Positions 1 to 8,900 of a DNA stretch of 64,000 bases are shown one piece after another. Source of the stretch: JBNJGB01 sp051747385 (GTDB lineage: Bacteria; Myxococcota_A; UBA9042; PHBI01; JACKFB01). The stretch covers positions 1-64,000 of the forward strand of contig JBNJGB010000007.1 of the NCBI GenBank assembly GCA_051747385.1, written 5' to 3'. The notes beneath the pieces are model-generated. The model was not told the origin of the DNA. It was given only the letters and a program-made list of their open reading frames with translations, and ran no database searches. Position 1 is the stretch's first letter. Every line of letters begins with the position of its first letter. A program made the position numbers and the translations under genes.

Positions 1-58
1 AGGAGGTCCAGCTCAACCCCGAACGCCAGCCGAACCTGCGGCACCAAGTGGCCGCGTA

Positions 59-883
59 GTGATCCGTATCCAGGCGACAACTACCTTGACACCTACCGAC
101 CTGTTGGTCGAGGACGCGGCCGCCGAGCTCGGACGAGCGATGCGTCACGTCCTCGGTGTGCACACGCAGCGCTTCAATCGCCGGCATGGACGCGACGGGC
201 CGCTGTTCCGTGGACGTTTCCGATCGCGACTGGTGCAGCAGGAGCGCTACCTTGCAGAGCTGGTGCGGTACATTCACATGAATCCTGTGGACGCCGGTCT
301 GGCTGGGAGAGCGGGCGACTACAGGTGGTCCAGCCACCCCCACTACCTGCGAGGGGTGGCGCCGGACTGGCTGGTGACTGGCGAGGTGATGCGACGCTTC
401 GGCCACGACCCACGTACGCTCGACGGGTTCGTGCATGCGCGGCTGCCGCCGGAGCGCCGTGAGGAGTTGAGGTGGACGAGCAGCCCGACGATCGTCGGCG
501 ACGAACGCTTCGTGTCTGCCTGGCGGAGCCGACTCAGGGACGAGATCGTGCCGGCGCCGGACTCTGTGGCGCGTGAGGCGCGTCAGTGGCTGGCGCTCGA
601 CTGCGCCGAGGTCCTGGAGGCGGTCTGCGCCCACTTCGACGTCTCGTTGGAGGAGGTGCGAACGGCCCGTCGTGGTCACGTGAACGACGCGCGCCAGGTG
701 GCCGTGATCATTTGCGTCGACCACACGCCCCACGCGGCCCGCGTCGTCGCCGATGCGTACGCCATCAAGCCTCGCAGCGTCGGCGCCCTCGCGAGCCGCT
801 ACAGGAGGCGGCTCGAGACGGACGCGGCGTTCAGGTCCGACGCGCAGGCGATCCTGGACGCGCTCTGCGGCGGGGCGGGGTAG
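59..883 (+). pseudogene. REP-associated tyrosine transposase (RAYT), N-terminally truncated
   Basis: Residues about 22-95 match the second half of a Y1/RAYT transposase: the NRRHGRDGPLFRGRF block, then RYIHMNPVDAGL holding the likely catalytic Tyr, then a WSSH motif. The C-terminal third (about residues 180-274) is a DnaA-C-like helix-turn-helix region, as in long RAYTs. The HUH metal-binding motif expected about 15 residues before the conserved block is absent: the text reads TPTDLLVED where MPNHFHLLVE would be normal. The start is a GTG at 59, but the frame is open to the left edge, so the true 5' end is not certain. Another frame ends in TAG at 57-59 and may be the tail of an upstream gene. 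These enzymes excise and insert REP palindromes as single strands; this copy should be inactive without HUH. A repeat array follows directly, and the gene's last codons are duplicated inside it at 1229. Confidence 0.65.
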
Positions 884-910
884 GGGGTAGTGAAGAGCCC
901 GGAGAGCCCG

Positions 911-1365
911 GAGAAGTATGCAAGTTGCGACCCGACCCCCAAGCCCCAAGCCCACGGACCCCCAAGCCCCAAGCCCCAAGCCCACCGCGGAGAAGTATGC
1001 AAGTTGCGACCCGACCCCCAAGCCCACACCGAGGCTTCCAACCCGTAGAAAGGCCTTCTTTCTCAGGAATCTGAAGTTGCGACCCGACCCCCAAGCCCCA
1101 AGCCCACCGCGGAGAAGTATGCAAGTTGCGACCCGACCCCCAAGCCTCTTTCTCAGGAATCTGAAGTTGCGACCCGACCCCCAAGCCCCAAGCCCACCGC
1201 GTATGCAAGTTGCGACCCGACCCCCAAGCCTGGACGCGCTCTGCGGCGGGGTGGGGTAGTGGAGAGCCCGGAGAAGTATGCAAGTTGCGACCCGACCCCC
1301 AAGCCCCAAGCCCCACCGCGGAGAAGTATGCAAGTTGCGACCCGACCCCCAAGCCCGACCCCCAA
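911..1365 (+). repeat. Eight-copy degenerate direct-repeat array next to the RAYT
   Basis: The core AAGTTGCGACCCGACCCC occurs eight times, starting at 922, 1001, 1074, 1123, 1164, 1207, 1282 and 1332. Each copy is followed by CCAAGCCC-type stretches. Six copies are preceded by GTATGC (five of them by GAGAAGTATGC), while two (1074, 1164) are preceded by CTTTCTCAGGAATCTG, so there are two alternating 5' variants. Spacing varies from about 40 to 80 bases, unlike a CRISPR. The array fills the interval between the convergent 3' ends of the RAYT (883) and the DUF2400 gene (1395), a usual place for REP sequences. Apparent reading frames across it are only translations of the repeat. Confidence 0.85.
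1229..1276 (+). repeat. Duplicate of the RAYT 3' end inside the repeat array
   Basis: Bases from 1229 repeat the last codons and 3' flank of the transposase gene (853-917): CCTGGACGCGCTCTGCGG, a G-run, GGTAG, then GAGAGCCCGGAGAAG leading into the same repeat core. The second copy has one C-to-T change in the G-rich run and lacks a short stretch of the first. The array therefore grew by duplications that included the gene terminus. Confidence 0.8.
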
Positions 1366-1394
1366 GCACGTGCTCCTGCCGGGCCGGAGCTGAG

Positions 1395-2234
1395 CTACAG
1401 CCGGCAGACCTGGAGGAGCGGGCATCGGCCGCAACAGGCCGGGGCGCGCCGGGTCGGGCAGTCGCGCAGGATGCCCAGGCGGCTGATGGCGAAGTCGAAG
1501 CGGATGGGATCCTCCGGGTCGATGGCCCGGAGGCGCCCGGTGATCTCCTGGACCGTCGCCCGGCCGCTGGTCTTGCGATCCGTCAGGCCGATGTAGCGCG
1601 AGATCCGGGCGACGTGCGTGTCCAGGGGGATGAGGAGCTGGCGGGGGCCGGCGCTCCGCCAGAGGCCCAGGTCCACGTCCCGGTCGCGCACCATCCACCG
1701 GAGGAACATGTGCAGGCGCTTCGCCGCGCCCTGCCCCGTCGGGTTCGGCAGGAGGTAGCGCGTGCCGCGCCGGGAGGCCTCGTCCTCGTCGAGGTGGGAC
1801 CGGAGGCCGTCGACGAGGGAGGCGGCGCCGGGGCGGACGTCCGGGGCGTCGGCGGCCATGCCCTCGGCGAACAGGGGCTCCAGGCCGCCCGCGTCCCGGA
1901 GGGCGCCGCCCAACATGACGTAGAGGTTCGCCAGGTCCGGGGCGAAGACCCAGCGGTGGTTGAAGCCCTCGGCCCAGCGGGCGGCGGCGGCGCGGTCGAT
2001 GCCGTCCAGGGCGCGGGCGGGCCGGTCTCCGAGGGGTGCGAGGGCCCGGTCGACGGACCGGAGGATGGCCTTGACGTTCCCGAAGGCCAGGCCCGCGGCG
2101 ACGAACCCGACCAGCTCACGGTCCCGCGGGTCCTCGTAGCGCCAGGGGACGCTCAGGGGGTCGCTGGGCAGGTGGCGCGGGTCGGCGTACCGGGCGTAGG
2201 CGTCCTCGAGGAAGGGGGCGAGGTCAGCGACCAT
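1395..2234 (-). CDS. TIGR02757 / DUF2400 family protein
   Basis: This 279-residue protein matches the widespread but uncharacterised DUF2400 (TIGR02757) family along its length, including the N-terminal DPLSVPWRY block and a central RWMVR segment. The C-terminal half carries PLDTHV (203-208), which looks like the helix-hairpin-helix-GPD motif of DNA glycosylases. It ends with Cys259, 267, 268, 271 and 277; the last three give the C-x2-C-x5-C spacing of an endonuclease III-type [4Fe-4S] loop. A nucleic-acid role is inference from these two features. Its start overlaps the 3' end of rarA by 11 bases, so the two are co-transcribed and probably translationally coupled. Its 3' end abuts the repeat array. 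Confidence 0.8.
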   Translation of the reverse strand: MVADLAPFLEDAYARYADPRHLPSDPLSVPWRYEDPRDRELVGFVAAGLAFGNVKAILRSVDRALAPLGDRPARALDGIDRAAAARWAEGFNHRWVFAPDLANLYVMLGGALRDAGGLEPLFAEGMAADAPDVRPGAASLVDGLRSHLDEDEASRRGTRYLLPNPTGQGAAKRLHMFLRWMVRDRDVDLGLWRSAGPRQLLIPLDTHVARISRYIGLTDRKTSGRATVQEITGRLRAIDPEDPIRFDFAISRLGILRDCPTRRAPACCGRCPLLQVCRL

Positions 2235-3552
2235 CCCCCTCCTCCTCGCGCCGCTTCCGGAACCAGCGCACGCGCTCGGCCAGGTGGCGCTCGTAGCCGG
2301 CCTCCTTCGGCTCGTAGAACCGGGTCCCCCGGAGGCGGTCCGGGAGGTAGTGGTCCGGGACCCAGCCGCCGTGGTCGTGGGGATAGCGGTAGCCCTCGCC
2401 GTGGCCCATCTCCTTCATCAGCGCCGTCGGGGCGTTCCGGATGTGCAGCGGCACCGGCAGGGAGCCCTGCTTGCGCGCGGCGTCCAGGGCGGCGTTGATG
2501 CCCTCGTAGGAGGCGTTCGACTTGGGCGCGGTGGCCAGGTAGGTGCAGGCCTGCCCCATGACGATGCGCCCCTCGGGCATGCCTATCATCTCGTAGGCCT
2601 TCATGGCGTCCACGGCCACGGACAGGGCCCGCGGGTCGGCGTTGCCGATGTCCTCCGAGGCGAAGATGACCATGCGCCGGCAGATGAAGCGGGGGTCGTC
2701 GCCCGCCTCGATCATCCGCGCCATCCAGTACAGGGCCGCGTCCGGGTCGGAGCCGCGCAGGCTCTTGATGAAGGCGCTGATGACGTCGTAGTGGGCGTCG
2801 CCCGCGCGGTCGTGGCGCAGGCTCGGGGCCGTCACCGCCTCGGTGGCGATCTCACGGGTGATGGCCGACTCCGATCGGGCGGCGTGCTGGGCCACCTGGT
2901 CCAGGAGGCTCAGGGCCCGGCGGGCGTCCCCGTCGGCGGCGCGGGCGAGGCTCCGCAGCACGCCCTCCTCCGCCTCGAGGCCCAGCTCGCCGAGACCGTG
3001 CTCGTCGTCCTCCAGGGCGCGGGCGAGGAGGGATTCCAGGGCCACCTCGTCCAGGGGCTCCAGGCGGACCACGCGGCACCGGGACAGGAGCGCGGAGTTC
3101 AGGGCGAAGCTGGGGTTCTCCGTGGTGGCCCCGATGAGGGTGAGCGTGCCGTCCTCCACGTGGGGGAGGAACGCGTCCTGCTGGCTCTTGTTGAAGCGGT
3201 GGATCTCGTCGACGAACAAAATCGTTCGCCGGCCGCCCATGCGCCGCTCCTTCGCCCGGGCGACGATCTCGCGGACCTGCTTCACGCCGCCCAGGACGGC
3301 CGAGAAGGGCTCGAAGGAGGCGTCGGTCGAGCGGGCGACCACGCGCGCGAGGGTCGTCTTGCCGCTGCCGGGCGGGCCCCAGAGGATGAGGCTGGGGATG
3401 GCGTCGCGCTCGATGGCCAGGCGCAGGAAGCTGCCGGGCCCCAGGACGTCGCCCTGGCCCAGGATGCCGTCGAGGCTCCGGGGGCGCATGCGATCGGCCA
3501 GCGGGGCGCCGCCGCCCTGGCCGCCCCGGCTCTGGAAGAGGTCACCCGTCAC
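2224..3552 (-). CDS. rarA: Replication-associated recombination protein A (MgsA), AAA+ ATPase
   Basis: RarA/MgsA is a clamp-loader-like AAA+ ATPase that acts at stalled replication forks with SSB. The 442-residue length is normal for the family. Walker A is GPPGSGKT (59-66) and Walker B is ILFVDE (111-116), followed by IHRFNKSQQDA. The sensor-1 region GATTENPSF and a C-terminal RarA tetramerisation domain ending in a WF-rich, Arg-rich tail are all present. The gene is transcribed leftward and overlaps the DUF2400 gene by 11 bases. The 131-base gap to guaB holds the two divergent promoters; no clear -35/-10 pair stands out. Confidence 0.93.
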   Translation of the reverse strand: MTGDLFQSRGGQGGGAPLADRMRPRSLDGILGQGDVLGPGSFLRLAIERDAIPSLILWGPPGSGKTTLARVVARSTDASFEPFSAVLGGVKQVREIVARAKERRMGGRRTILFVDEIHRFNKSQQDAFLPHVEDGTLTLIGATTENPSFALNSALLSRCRVVRLEPLDEVALESLLARALEDDEHGLGELGLEAEEGVLRSLARAADGDARRALSLLDQVAQHAARSESAITREIATEAVTAPSLRHDRAGDAHYDVISAFIKSLRGSDPDAALYWMARMIEAGDDPRFICRRMVIFASEDIGNADPRALSVAVDAMKAYEMIGMPEGRIVMGQACTYLATAPKSNASYEGINAALDAARKQGSLPVPLHIRNAPTALMKEMGHGEGYRYPHDHGGWVPDHYLPDRLRGTRFYEPKEAGYERHLAERVRWFRKRREEEGDGR

Positions 3553-3683
3553 GGGGTCACGCGTACCACATCGCGCATCGGAACGGAGCCTTGTGGCGCC
3601 CTGCCACTTCCATTAGCCTCCCGCCACCCTTCCACCCGCGGCCCTCGCCAGGCCGCGCCCAGAGCCGTCACGGGGGTTTCGCC

Positions 3684-5141
3684 ATGCTGCCAGAGTCACT
3701 CACGGAAGGCCTGACCTTCGACGATGTCCTGCTCCTGCCGGGCTACAGCGAGGTCCTCCCCGGCGACGTGTCCCTCCGGACCCGCCTGACGCGCGAGATC
3801 TCGCTGAACATCCCGCTGGTGTCCGCGGCCATGGACTCCGTGACCGAGGCGGGCATGGCCATCGCCATGGCGCGCCAGGGCGGCCTGGGGATCATCCACA
3901 AGAACCTCTCGCCGGATCGGCAGGCCGCCGAGGTCCGCAAGGTCAAGAAGTACGAGAGCCGGATGGTGGTCGACCCCGTCACGGTGCGGCCGAGCCAGCC
4001 GCTGCGCGACGCCCTCGACACCATGCAGCAGCACGACATCTCCGGGCTGCTGGTCACCGAGGGCGACCACCTCGTGGGTATCCTGACCAACCGCGACGTC
4101 CGCTTCGTGGAGGACACGAGCCGATCCGTCGAGGACCTGATGACCCGCGACGTCGTGACCGTGGCGGAGGGCACCACGTCCGAGGAGGCCCAGCGCATCC
4201 TCCACGAAAACCGCGTGGAGAAGCTGCCCGTGATCGACGACGAGGGCCGCCTCCTGGGCCTGTTCACCATCAAGGACATCGAGAAGGAGGCGAACTACCC
4301 CCACGCCGCCAAGGACAGCCGGGGGCGCCTCCTCTGCGGCGCGGCCGTCGGGGTCGGCGCGGACTGCGAGCGCCGGGCCGCGCTCCTCGTCGCGGCCGGG
4401 GTCGACGTGCTCGTCGTGGACACGGCGCACGGCCACTCACGCGGGGTCATGGAGGCCGTCCGGTCGGTCCGGAGCGCGTGGCCGGACGTCCAGCTCGTGG
4501 CCGGCAACATCGCGACGGCCGACGCGGCCGAGGCGCTCATCGAGGCCGGGGTGGACGCGGTGAAGGTGGGCATCGGCCCCGGCTCCATCTGCACCACGCG
4601 CGTGGTGGCCGGCGTCGGGGTCCCCCAGATCACGGCCATCGACAACGTCCTCCAGGCGACCCGGCGGCACGACATCCCGATCATCGCCGACGGCGGCATC
4701 CAGTTCTCCGGCGACCTGGTGAAGGCCCTGGCCGCCGGCGCCCACACCGCCATGATGGGCAGCCTGTTCGCGGGCACGGACGAGGCCCCGGGCGAGCGCA
4801 TCATCTACCAGGGGCGCTCCTGGAAGATGTACCGGGGCATGGGCTCCATCGGCGCCATGAACGACGGCTCCAAGGACCGCTACTTCCAGGCGGACGTGGA
4901 GAGCGAGCACAAGCTGGTGCCCGAGGGCATCGAGGGCCGCGTGCCGTACAAGGGCAGCGTGGAGGCGGTCATCTTCCAGCTCGTGGGCGGGCTGCGCTCC
5001 GGGATGGGCTACGTGGGCGCCGAGGACATCGAGGCCCTCCGCCACGTCGACCGGTTCGTGCGCATCAGCCCGGCCGGCCTGACCGAGAGCCACGTGCACG
5101 ACGTGGTCATCACCAAGGAAGCGCCGAACTACAACCGCTAG
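3684..5141 (+). CDS. guaB: Inosine-5'-monophosphate dehydrogenase
   Basis: GuaB oxidises IMP to XMP with NAD+, the committed step of guanine nucleotide synthesis. I chose the ATG at 3684 because the protein then begins MLPESLTEGLTFDDVLLLP, the normal IMPDH start, giving 485 residues; a GTG 93 bases upstream would add an unrelated tail. Two CBS domains lie at about 95-145 and 152-203. The catalytic loop GPGSICTTR has the nucleophilic Cys at 303. It is followed by GADGGIQ-like phosphate-binding and RYFQ flap segments. The gene is 43 bases upstream of guaA in the classic guaBA arrangement. Nothing unusual was seen. Confidence 0.96.
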   Translation: MLPESLTEGLTFDDVLLLPGYSEVLPGDVSLRTRLTREISLNIPLVSAAMDSVTEAGMAIAMARQGGLGIIHKNLSPDRQAAEVRKVKKYESRMVVDPVTVRPSQPLRDALDTMQQHDISGLLVTEGDHLVGILTNRDVRFVEDTSRSVEDLMTRDVVTVAEGTTSEEAQRILHENRVEKLPVIDDEGRLLGLFTIKDIEKEANYPHAAKDSRGRLLCGAAVGVGADCERRAALLVAAGVDVLVVDTAHGHSRGVMEAVRSVRSAWPDVQLVAGNIATADAAEALIEAGVDAVKVGIGPGSICTTRVVAGVGVPQITAIDNVLQATRRHDIPIIADGGIQFSGDLVKALAAGAHTAMMGSLFAGTDEAPGERIIYQGRSWKMYRGMGSIGAMNDGSKDRYFQADVESEHKLVPEGIEGRVPYKGSVEAVIFQLVGGLRSGMGYVGAEDIEALRHVDRFVRISPAGLTESHVHDVVITKEAPNYNR

Positions 5142-5184
5142 AGCGCCGCCAGGCCCCTCCCTCGCCCATGTCCCCGGAAGGCCG

Positions 5185-6750
5185 ATGGAAACCCCCGACC
5201 GCATCCTGATCCTGGACTTCGGCAGCCAGTACACGCAGCTCATCGCGCGGCGGATCCGCGAGCTTCGCGTGTACTGCGAGATCCACCCGTGCACCGTGTC
5301 GGACGACTTCGTCCGGGACTTCGCGCCGCGGGGCATCGTGCTGTCCGGCGGGCCGGCCAGCGTGGACGGCGACGGCGCGCCCTTCCCGCCCGACGCGGTC
5401 TACGAGCTGGGCGTGCCGGTGCTGGGCGTCTGCTACGGCTTCCAGGCGATGACGGTCCGCTTCGGCGGCGAGGTCGTGGCCAGCGACAAGCGGGAGTTCG
5501 GCCGCTCCGGGCTGCGCGTGATCCGGCGCGACGGCACGGCGGGCGATCTTTTCGGGGAGCTGTCCGACGACACGTTCCCCATCGGCGTGTGGATGAGCCA
5601 CAGCGATCGCATCGCCAGGCCGGGCGACGGCTTCGTGGTGACCGCGGAGACCGAGTACGGCGTGCCGGCGGCCATGGCCCACACCGACAAGCCCCTGTAC
5701 GGCGTGCAGTTCCACCCGGAGGTGAGCCACACGGACCACGGCAAGGAGGTCCTCGGGGCCTTCCTGTTCGAGGTGTGCGGGCTGGAGCCCACGTGGACCA
5801 TGGCCGAGTTCGTGGCCCGGACCATCGAGGAAGTCCGCGCGAAGGTCGGCCCCGACGAGGAGGTCCTCTGCGGCCTGTCCGGCGGCGTGGACTCGTCGGT
5901 GGTGGCCCTGCTGCTGCACAAGGCGCTGGGCGACCGCCTGCGCTGCATCTTCGTGGACAACGGCGTGCTGCGGAAGGGCGAGGCGGAGCAGGTGGTCCAC
6001 ACGTTCCGGGATCACTATCACATCCCGCTGCAGGCCGTGGACGCGAAGGACCGCTTCCTCTCGGCCCTCGAGGGCGTGACGGAGCCCGAGGAGAAGCGCC
6101 GGCGCATCGGCCACGTCTTCATCGAGGTCTTCCAGGAGGAGGCCGACAAGGTCGCGGGCGCGAAGTGGCTCGCCCAGGGGACGCTCTACCCGGACGTCAT
6201 CGAGAGCGTGTCCTTCAAGGGCCCGTCGGCCACCATCAAGACCCACCACAACGTGGGCGGACTCCCGGAGGAGATGAACCTCGACCTCATCGAGCCGCTC
6301 CGCGAGCTGTTCAAGGACGAGGTCCGCGAGGTGGGCATCACCCTCGGCCTGCCCGAGCACATCGTCCACCGGCAGCCCTTCCCCGGCCCCGGCCTGGCCA
6401 TCCGCATCCTCGGCGAGGTGACGCCCGAGCGCGTCGCCCTGCTCCAGGAGGCCGACGCCATCATGCGCGAGGAGATGGAGCGCCTGCCCGACTACCGCCA
6501 GATCTGGCAGGCCGGCGCCATCCTGCTCCCCGTGCAGTCCGTGGGCGTCATGGGCGACAACCGGACCTACGAGAGCGTCTGCGCCATCCGCGCCGTGTCC
6601 TCCGTCGACGGCATGACGGCGGACTGGTACCCCCTCGACCGCGGCTGCCTCGCCCGCATCTCGAACCGCATCATCAACGAGGTGCGCGGCATCAACCGGG
6701 TGGTCTACGACATCTCGTCGAAGCCCCCCGCCACCATCGAATGGGAGTAG
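5185..6750 (+). CDS. guaA: GMP synthase (glutamine-hydrolysing)
   Basis: GuaA aminates XMP to GMP using glutamine and ATP. The class I glutamine amidotransferase domain carries the triad Cys83 (in GVCYGFQ), His177 and Glu179 (QFHPEV). The ATP pyrophosphatase domain begins with the PP-loop LSGGVDSS (231-238). The C-terminal dimerisation domain ends with the conserved KPPATIEWE. The 521-residue length is normal. It follows guaB on the same strand with no terminator-like structure between them, so the two form an operon that completes GMP synthesis from IMP. Confidence 0.96.
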   Translation: METPDRILILDFGSQYTQLIARRIRELRVYCEIHPCTVSDDFVRDFAPRGIVLSGGPASVDGDGAPFPPDAVYELGVPVLGVCYGFQAMTVRFGGEVVASDKREFGRSGLRVIRRDGTAGDLFGELSDDTFPIGVWMSHSDRIARPGDGFVVTAETEYGVPAAMAHTDKPLYGVQFHPEVSHTDHGKEVLGAFLFEVCGLEPTWTMAEFVARTIEEVRAKVGPDEEVLCGLSGGVDSSVVALLLHKALGDRLRCIFVDNGVLRKGEAEQVVHTFRDHYHIPLQAVDAKDRFLSALEGVTEPEEKRRRIGHVFIEVFQEEADKVAGAKWLAQGTLYPDVIESVSFKGPSATIKTHHNVGGLPEEMNLDLIEPLRELFKDEVREVGITLGLPEHIVHRQPFPGPGLAIRILGEVTPERVALLQEADAIMREEMERLPDYRQIWQAGAILLPVQSVGVMGDNRTYESVCAIRAVSSVDGMTADWYPLDRGCLARISNRIINEVRGINRVVYDISSKPPATIEWE

Positions 6751-6937
6751 GACCGCCCCCGGCGGACGCCGCCTCCCTCGTCGGCGCGGACGGCGGCGAC
6801 ACGGGTCGGGCACCCGCGAGTCCGCGGGAACGTCTCGGGACGGTTCCAGCCCAGGCGGCGAACGGGCACGCCCGGGTCTTGCGAGATGGGCACGGCCTCG
6901 GCATCCTCCGCCGACGCCGCGCAACCCGGAGACTCCC

Positions 6938-8803
6938 ATGAACCCTCGCCTCCGACGCACCTCCCGAGCCCTGCTCGCCGCTGCGATGGCGGCAGTCCTC
7001 GTCGCCGCGTGCTCCTCGCCCGGCGGCTCGCGCGGTCCCGGCATCGGTACGCCCGACACGAGCACGACGCCGGACGTGGCCCCGGGCGACACCACGAGCG
7101 GGGAGGACACGCCCGGCGCCCCGGACACGGAAGCGCCCGACGTGGCGGACGACGTCGCCCCGGACGCGGGAGGCACAGACGCCGACACCGCCACGTGCAC
7201 GCCGACGACGTGCGCGGCGGAGGGGCGGACCTGCGGCGCCCTGCAGGACGGGTGCGGCACGCTGTTGGACTGTGGCTCGTGCGGCGACGGGCAGGCGTGC
7301 GTCGACGGGGCCTGCGAGGACATCGACGGGGCGTGTCTGGTGGGCGATGTCCGCTGCTCGGAGGGCGGCTTTGGCGTCCAGGGCTGCGGCCCCGACGGGG
7401 ACGGTGAGGCCGCCTGGGGCGTCCACGTGCCCTGCCAGGCGAACATCCCGTGCGTGGCCGGCCGGTGCCAGCGCGAGGACTGCCTCCGCGGCGAGGTCAT
7501 CGTCCTGCTGGACCGCTCGTCGAGCATGATCCAGAGCGAGGCCTGGGAGTGGGTCCGGGACACCACGCTGGCCGCCATCGAGGCCCGCCACACCGTGAAC
7601 CTGTTCGGCTTCCGGCACTTCCCGGGGGCCGAGGCGTGCTCCACGGGCGAGGTCGTCCCCCTGTCCGAAGACGCCTACCCCGCCATCGAGGGCGCCATCG
7701 TGGAGCCCACCGCCACGTCCGCGACGCCCATCGCGGCCGCCCTGGACGGCCTGACCAAGCGCTTCGGCGATCCCAACGACGGACAGGCGGTCATCCTCGT
7801 CACCGACGGCGACGAGACCTGCGACACCCAGGCAGGCGCCCGGGAGCACGCCGGCCACCTGTTCCACGAGGGCATCCCGGTCCACGTCCTGGCCGTGACC
7901 ACCACGGCGAACAAGTCGTTCCTCGACAAGCTCGCGGCGAGCGGCGGCACCTCCCACAGCCACCTCGTGAAGGACCCGGCGGAGATGTCCGCGGCCCTGG
8001 GCACCGTCTTCGACGCCATCGGCGCCTGCGAGACGTGCCCGGACGGCATGGAGCCCTCCTCCTGCGACGGCGGCACGCTCACCTGGTGTGACTACTGGAG
8101 CGAGGACGAGGTCGTCCGCGAGACGTCCTGCGCCGCCACGGGGGCCGCCTGTGGCGAGAGCGGGACCACGACCGGCCTGGACGTGCGCTGCCTCAGCCCC
8201 GAGGGCGAGCCCTGCCCCGGCGCCGACGACCACGACTTCGCCTGCGCGCCGTCTTCCCCGGTCTGCCACCAGGGCACCTGCTGCGCGCCCGACTGCGCCG
8301 GCAGGGAATGCGGCCCGGACGGCTGTGGCGGCACGTGCGGACCCGCGTGCGAGTTCGGCGAGTGCGTGGACGGCCAGTGCGACTGCACGCCGGACTGCGA
8401 CGGGAGGGAGTGCGGCCCGGACGGCTGCGGCGGCACGTGCGGACCCGCGTGCGAGTTCGGCGAGTGCGTCGACGGCCAGTGCGAGTGCGAGCCCGACTGC
8501 GCCGACAAGCAGTGCGGCGACGACGGGTGCGGCAGCACCTGCGGCACGTGCACGGACGGCTTCTCCTGCGACGAGAACCAGCAGTGCGTGTACCCGTGCG
8601 GCGAGATCACGGGCGCCGGCTGCTGCGACGACCAGCAGCTCTACTACTGCTACGACAACAAGCTGCACACCGAGGACTGCACCCAGAACCACTCCTGCGG
8701 GATCAACCTGAACGAGTTCGCCTACAGCTGCGGGACTCCGGGCTTGGGCGACCCCACCGGCCTCTTCCCCAAGGAGTGCCCGGAGGCCTCGCTGCCCCCG
8801 TGA
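6938..8803 (+). CDS. Cys-rich lipoprotein with von Willebrand factor A domain
   Basis: The precursor has a type II signal with lipobox LVAAC (Cys25), followed by an Asp/Thr/Pro-rich linker to about residue 85. A first Cys-rich segment (87-182) precedes a vWA domain starting at about 185 whose MIDAS begins DRSSS (192-196) and continues with TSATPIAAAL and VTDGDE. The vWA domain should bind a divalent cation and a protein partner. After about residue 365 come Cys-rich units of the form CGPDGCGGTCGP, two almost identical, then a less similar one. This layout is common in surface lipoproteins of Myxococcota. The specific ligand is unknown. It stands alone, 187 bases after guaA, and converges on the next gene. 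Confidence 0.8.
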   Translation: MNPRLRRTSRALLAAAMAAVLVAACSSPGGSRGPGIGTPDTSTTPDVAPGDTTSGEDTPGAPDTEAPDVADDVAPDAGGTDADTATCTPTTCAAEGRTCGALQDGCGTLLDCGSCGDGQACVDGACEDIDGACLVGDVRCSEGGFGVQGCGPDGDGEAAWGVHVPCQANIPCVAGRCQREDCLRGEVIVLLDRSSSMIQSEAWEWVRDTTLAAIEARHTVNLFGFRHFPGAEACSTGEVVPLSEDAYPAIEGAIVEPTATSATPIAAALDGLTKRFGDPNDGQAVILVTDGDETCDTQAGAREHAGHLFHEGIPVHVLAVTTTANKSFLDKLAASGGTSHSHLVKDPAEMSAALGTVFDAIGACETCPDGMEPSSCDGGTLTWCDYWSEDEVVRETSCAATGAACGESGTTTGLDVRCLSPEGEPCPGADDHDFACAPSSPVCHQGTCCAPDCAGRECGPDGCGGTCGPACEFGECVDGQCDCTPDCDGRECGPDGCGGTCGPACEFGECVDGQCECEPDCADKQCGDDGCGSTCGTCTDGFSCDENQQCVYPCGEITGAGCCDDQQLYYCYDNKLHTEDCTQNHSCGINLNEFAYSCGTPGLGDPTGLFPKECPEASLPP

Positions 8804-8900
8804 CCGGGTGGGGAGGGCAGTCCGCTGGCCGGCGAGCACACCGGTGGCCCGAGCACAGTGGGCAGACCGAGCGACGCCGGCCTCGGCGGCGCCTGGGAGT

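Noticed and set aside
3..59. C-terminal 18 codons of an upstream gene (frame ending TAG at 57-59)
   Set aside because: The text EVQLNPERQPNLRHQVAA is too short to support a family, and the same DNA is also open in the transposase frame.
831..1352. Open frames through the repeat array
   Set aside because: They only translate the repeated AAGTTGCGACCC units and have repetitive, biased composition.
911..1365. CRISPR array
   Set aside because: Repeat units are degenerate, their spacing is uneven (about 40-80 bases), the spacers resemble each other, and no cas genes are present.
3591..3683. Longer start for guaB
   Set aside because: The added residues have no similarity to IMPDH, and the normal N-terminus begins exactly at the ATG at 3684.
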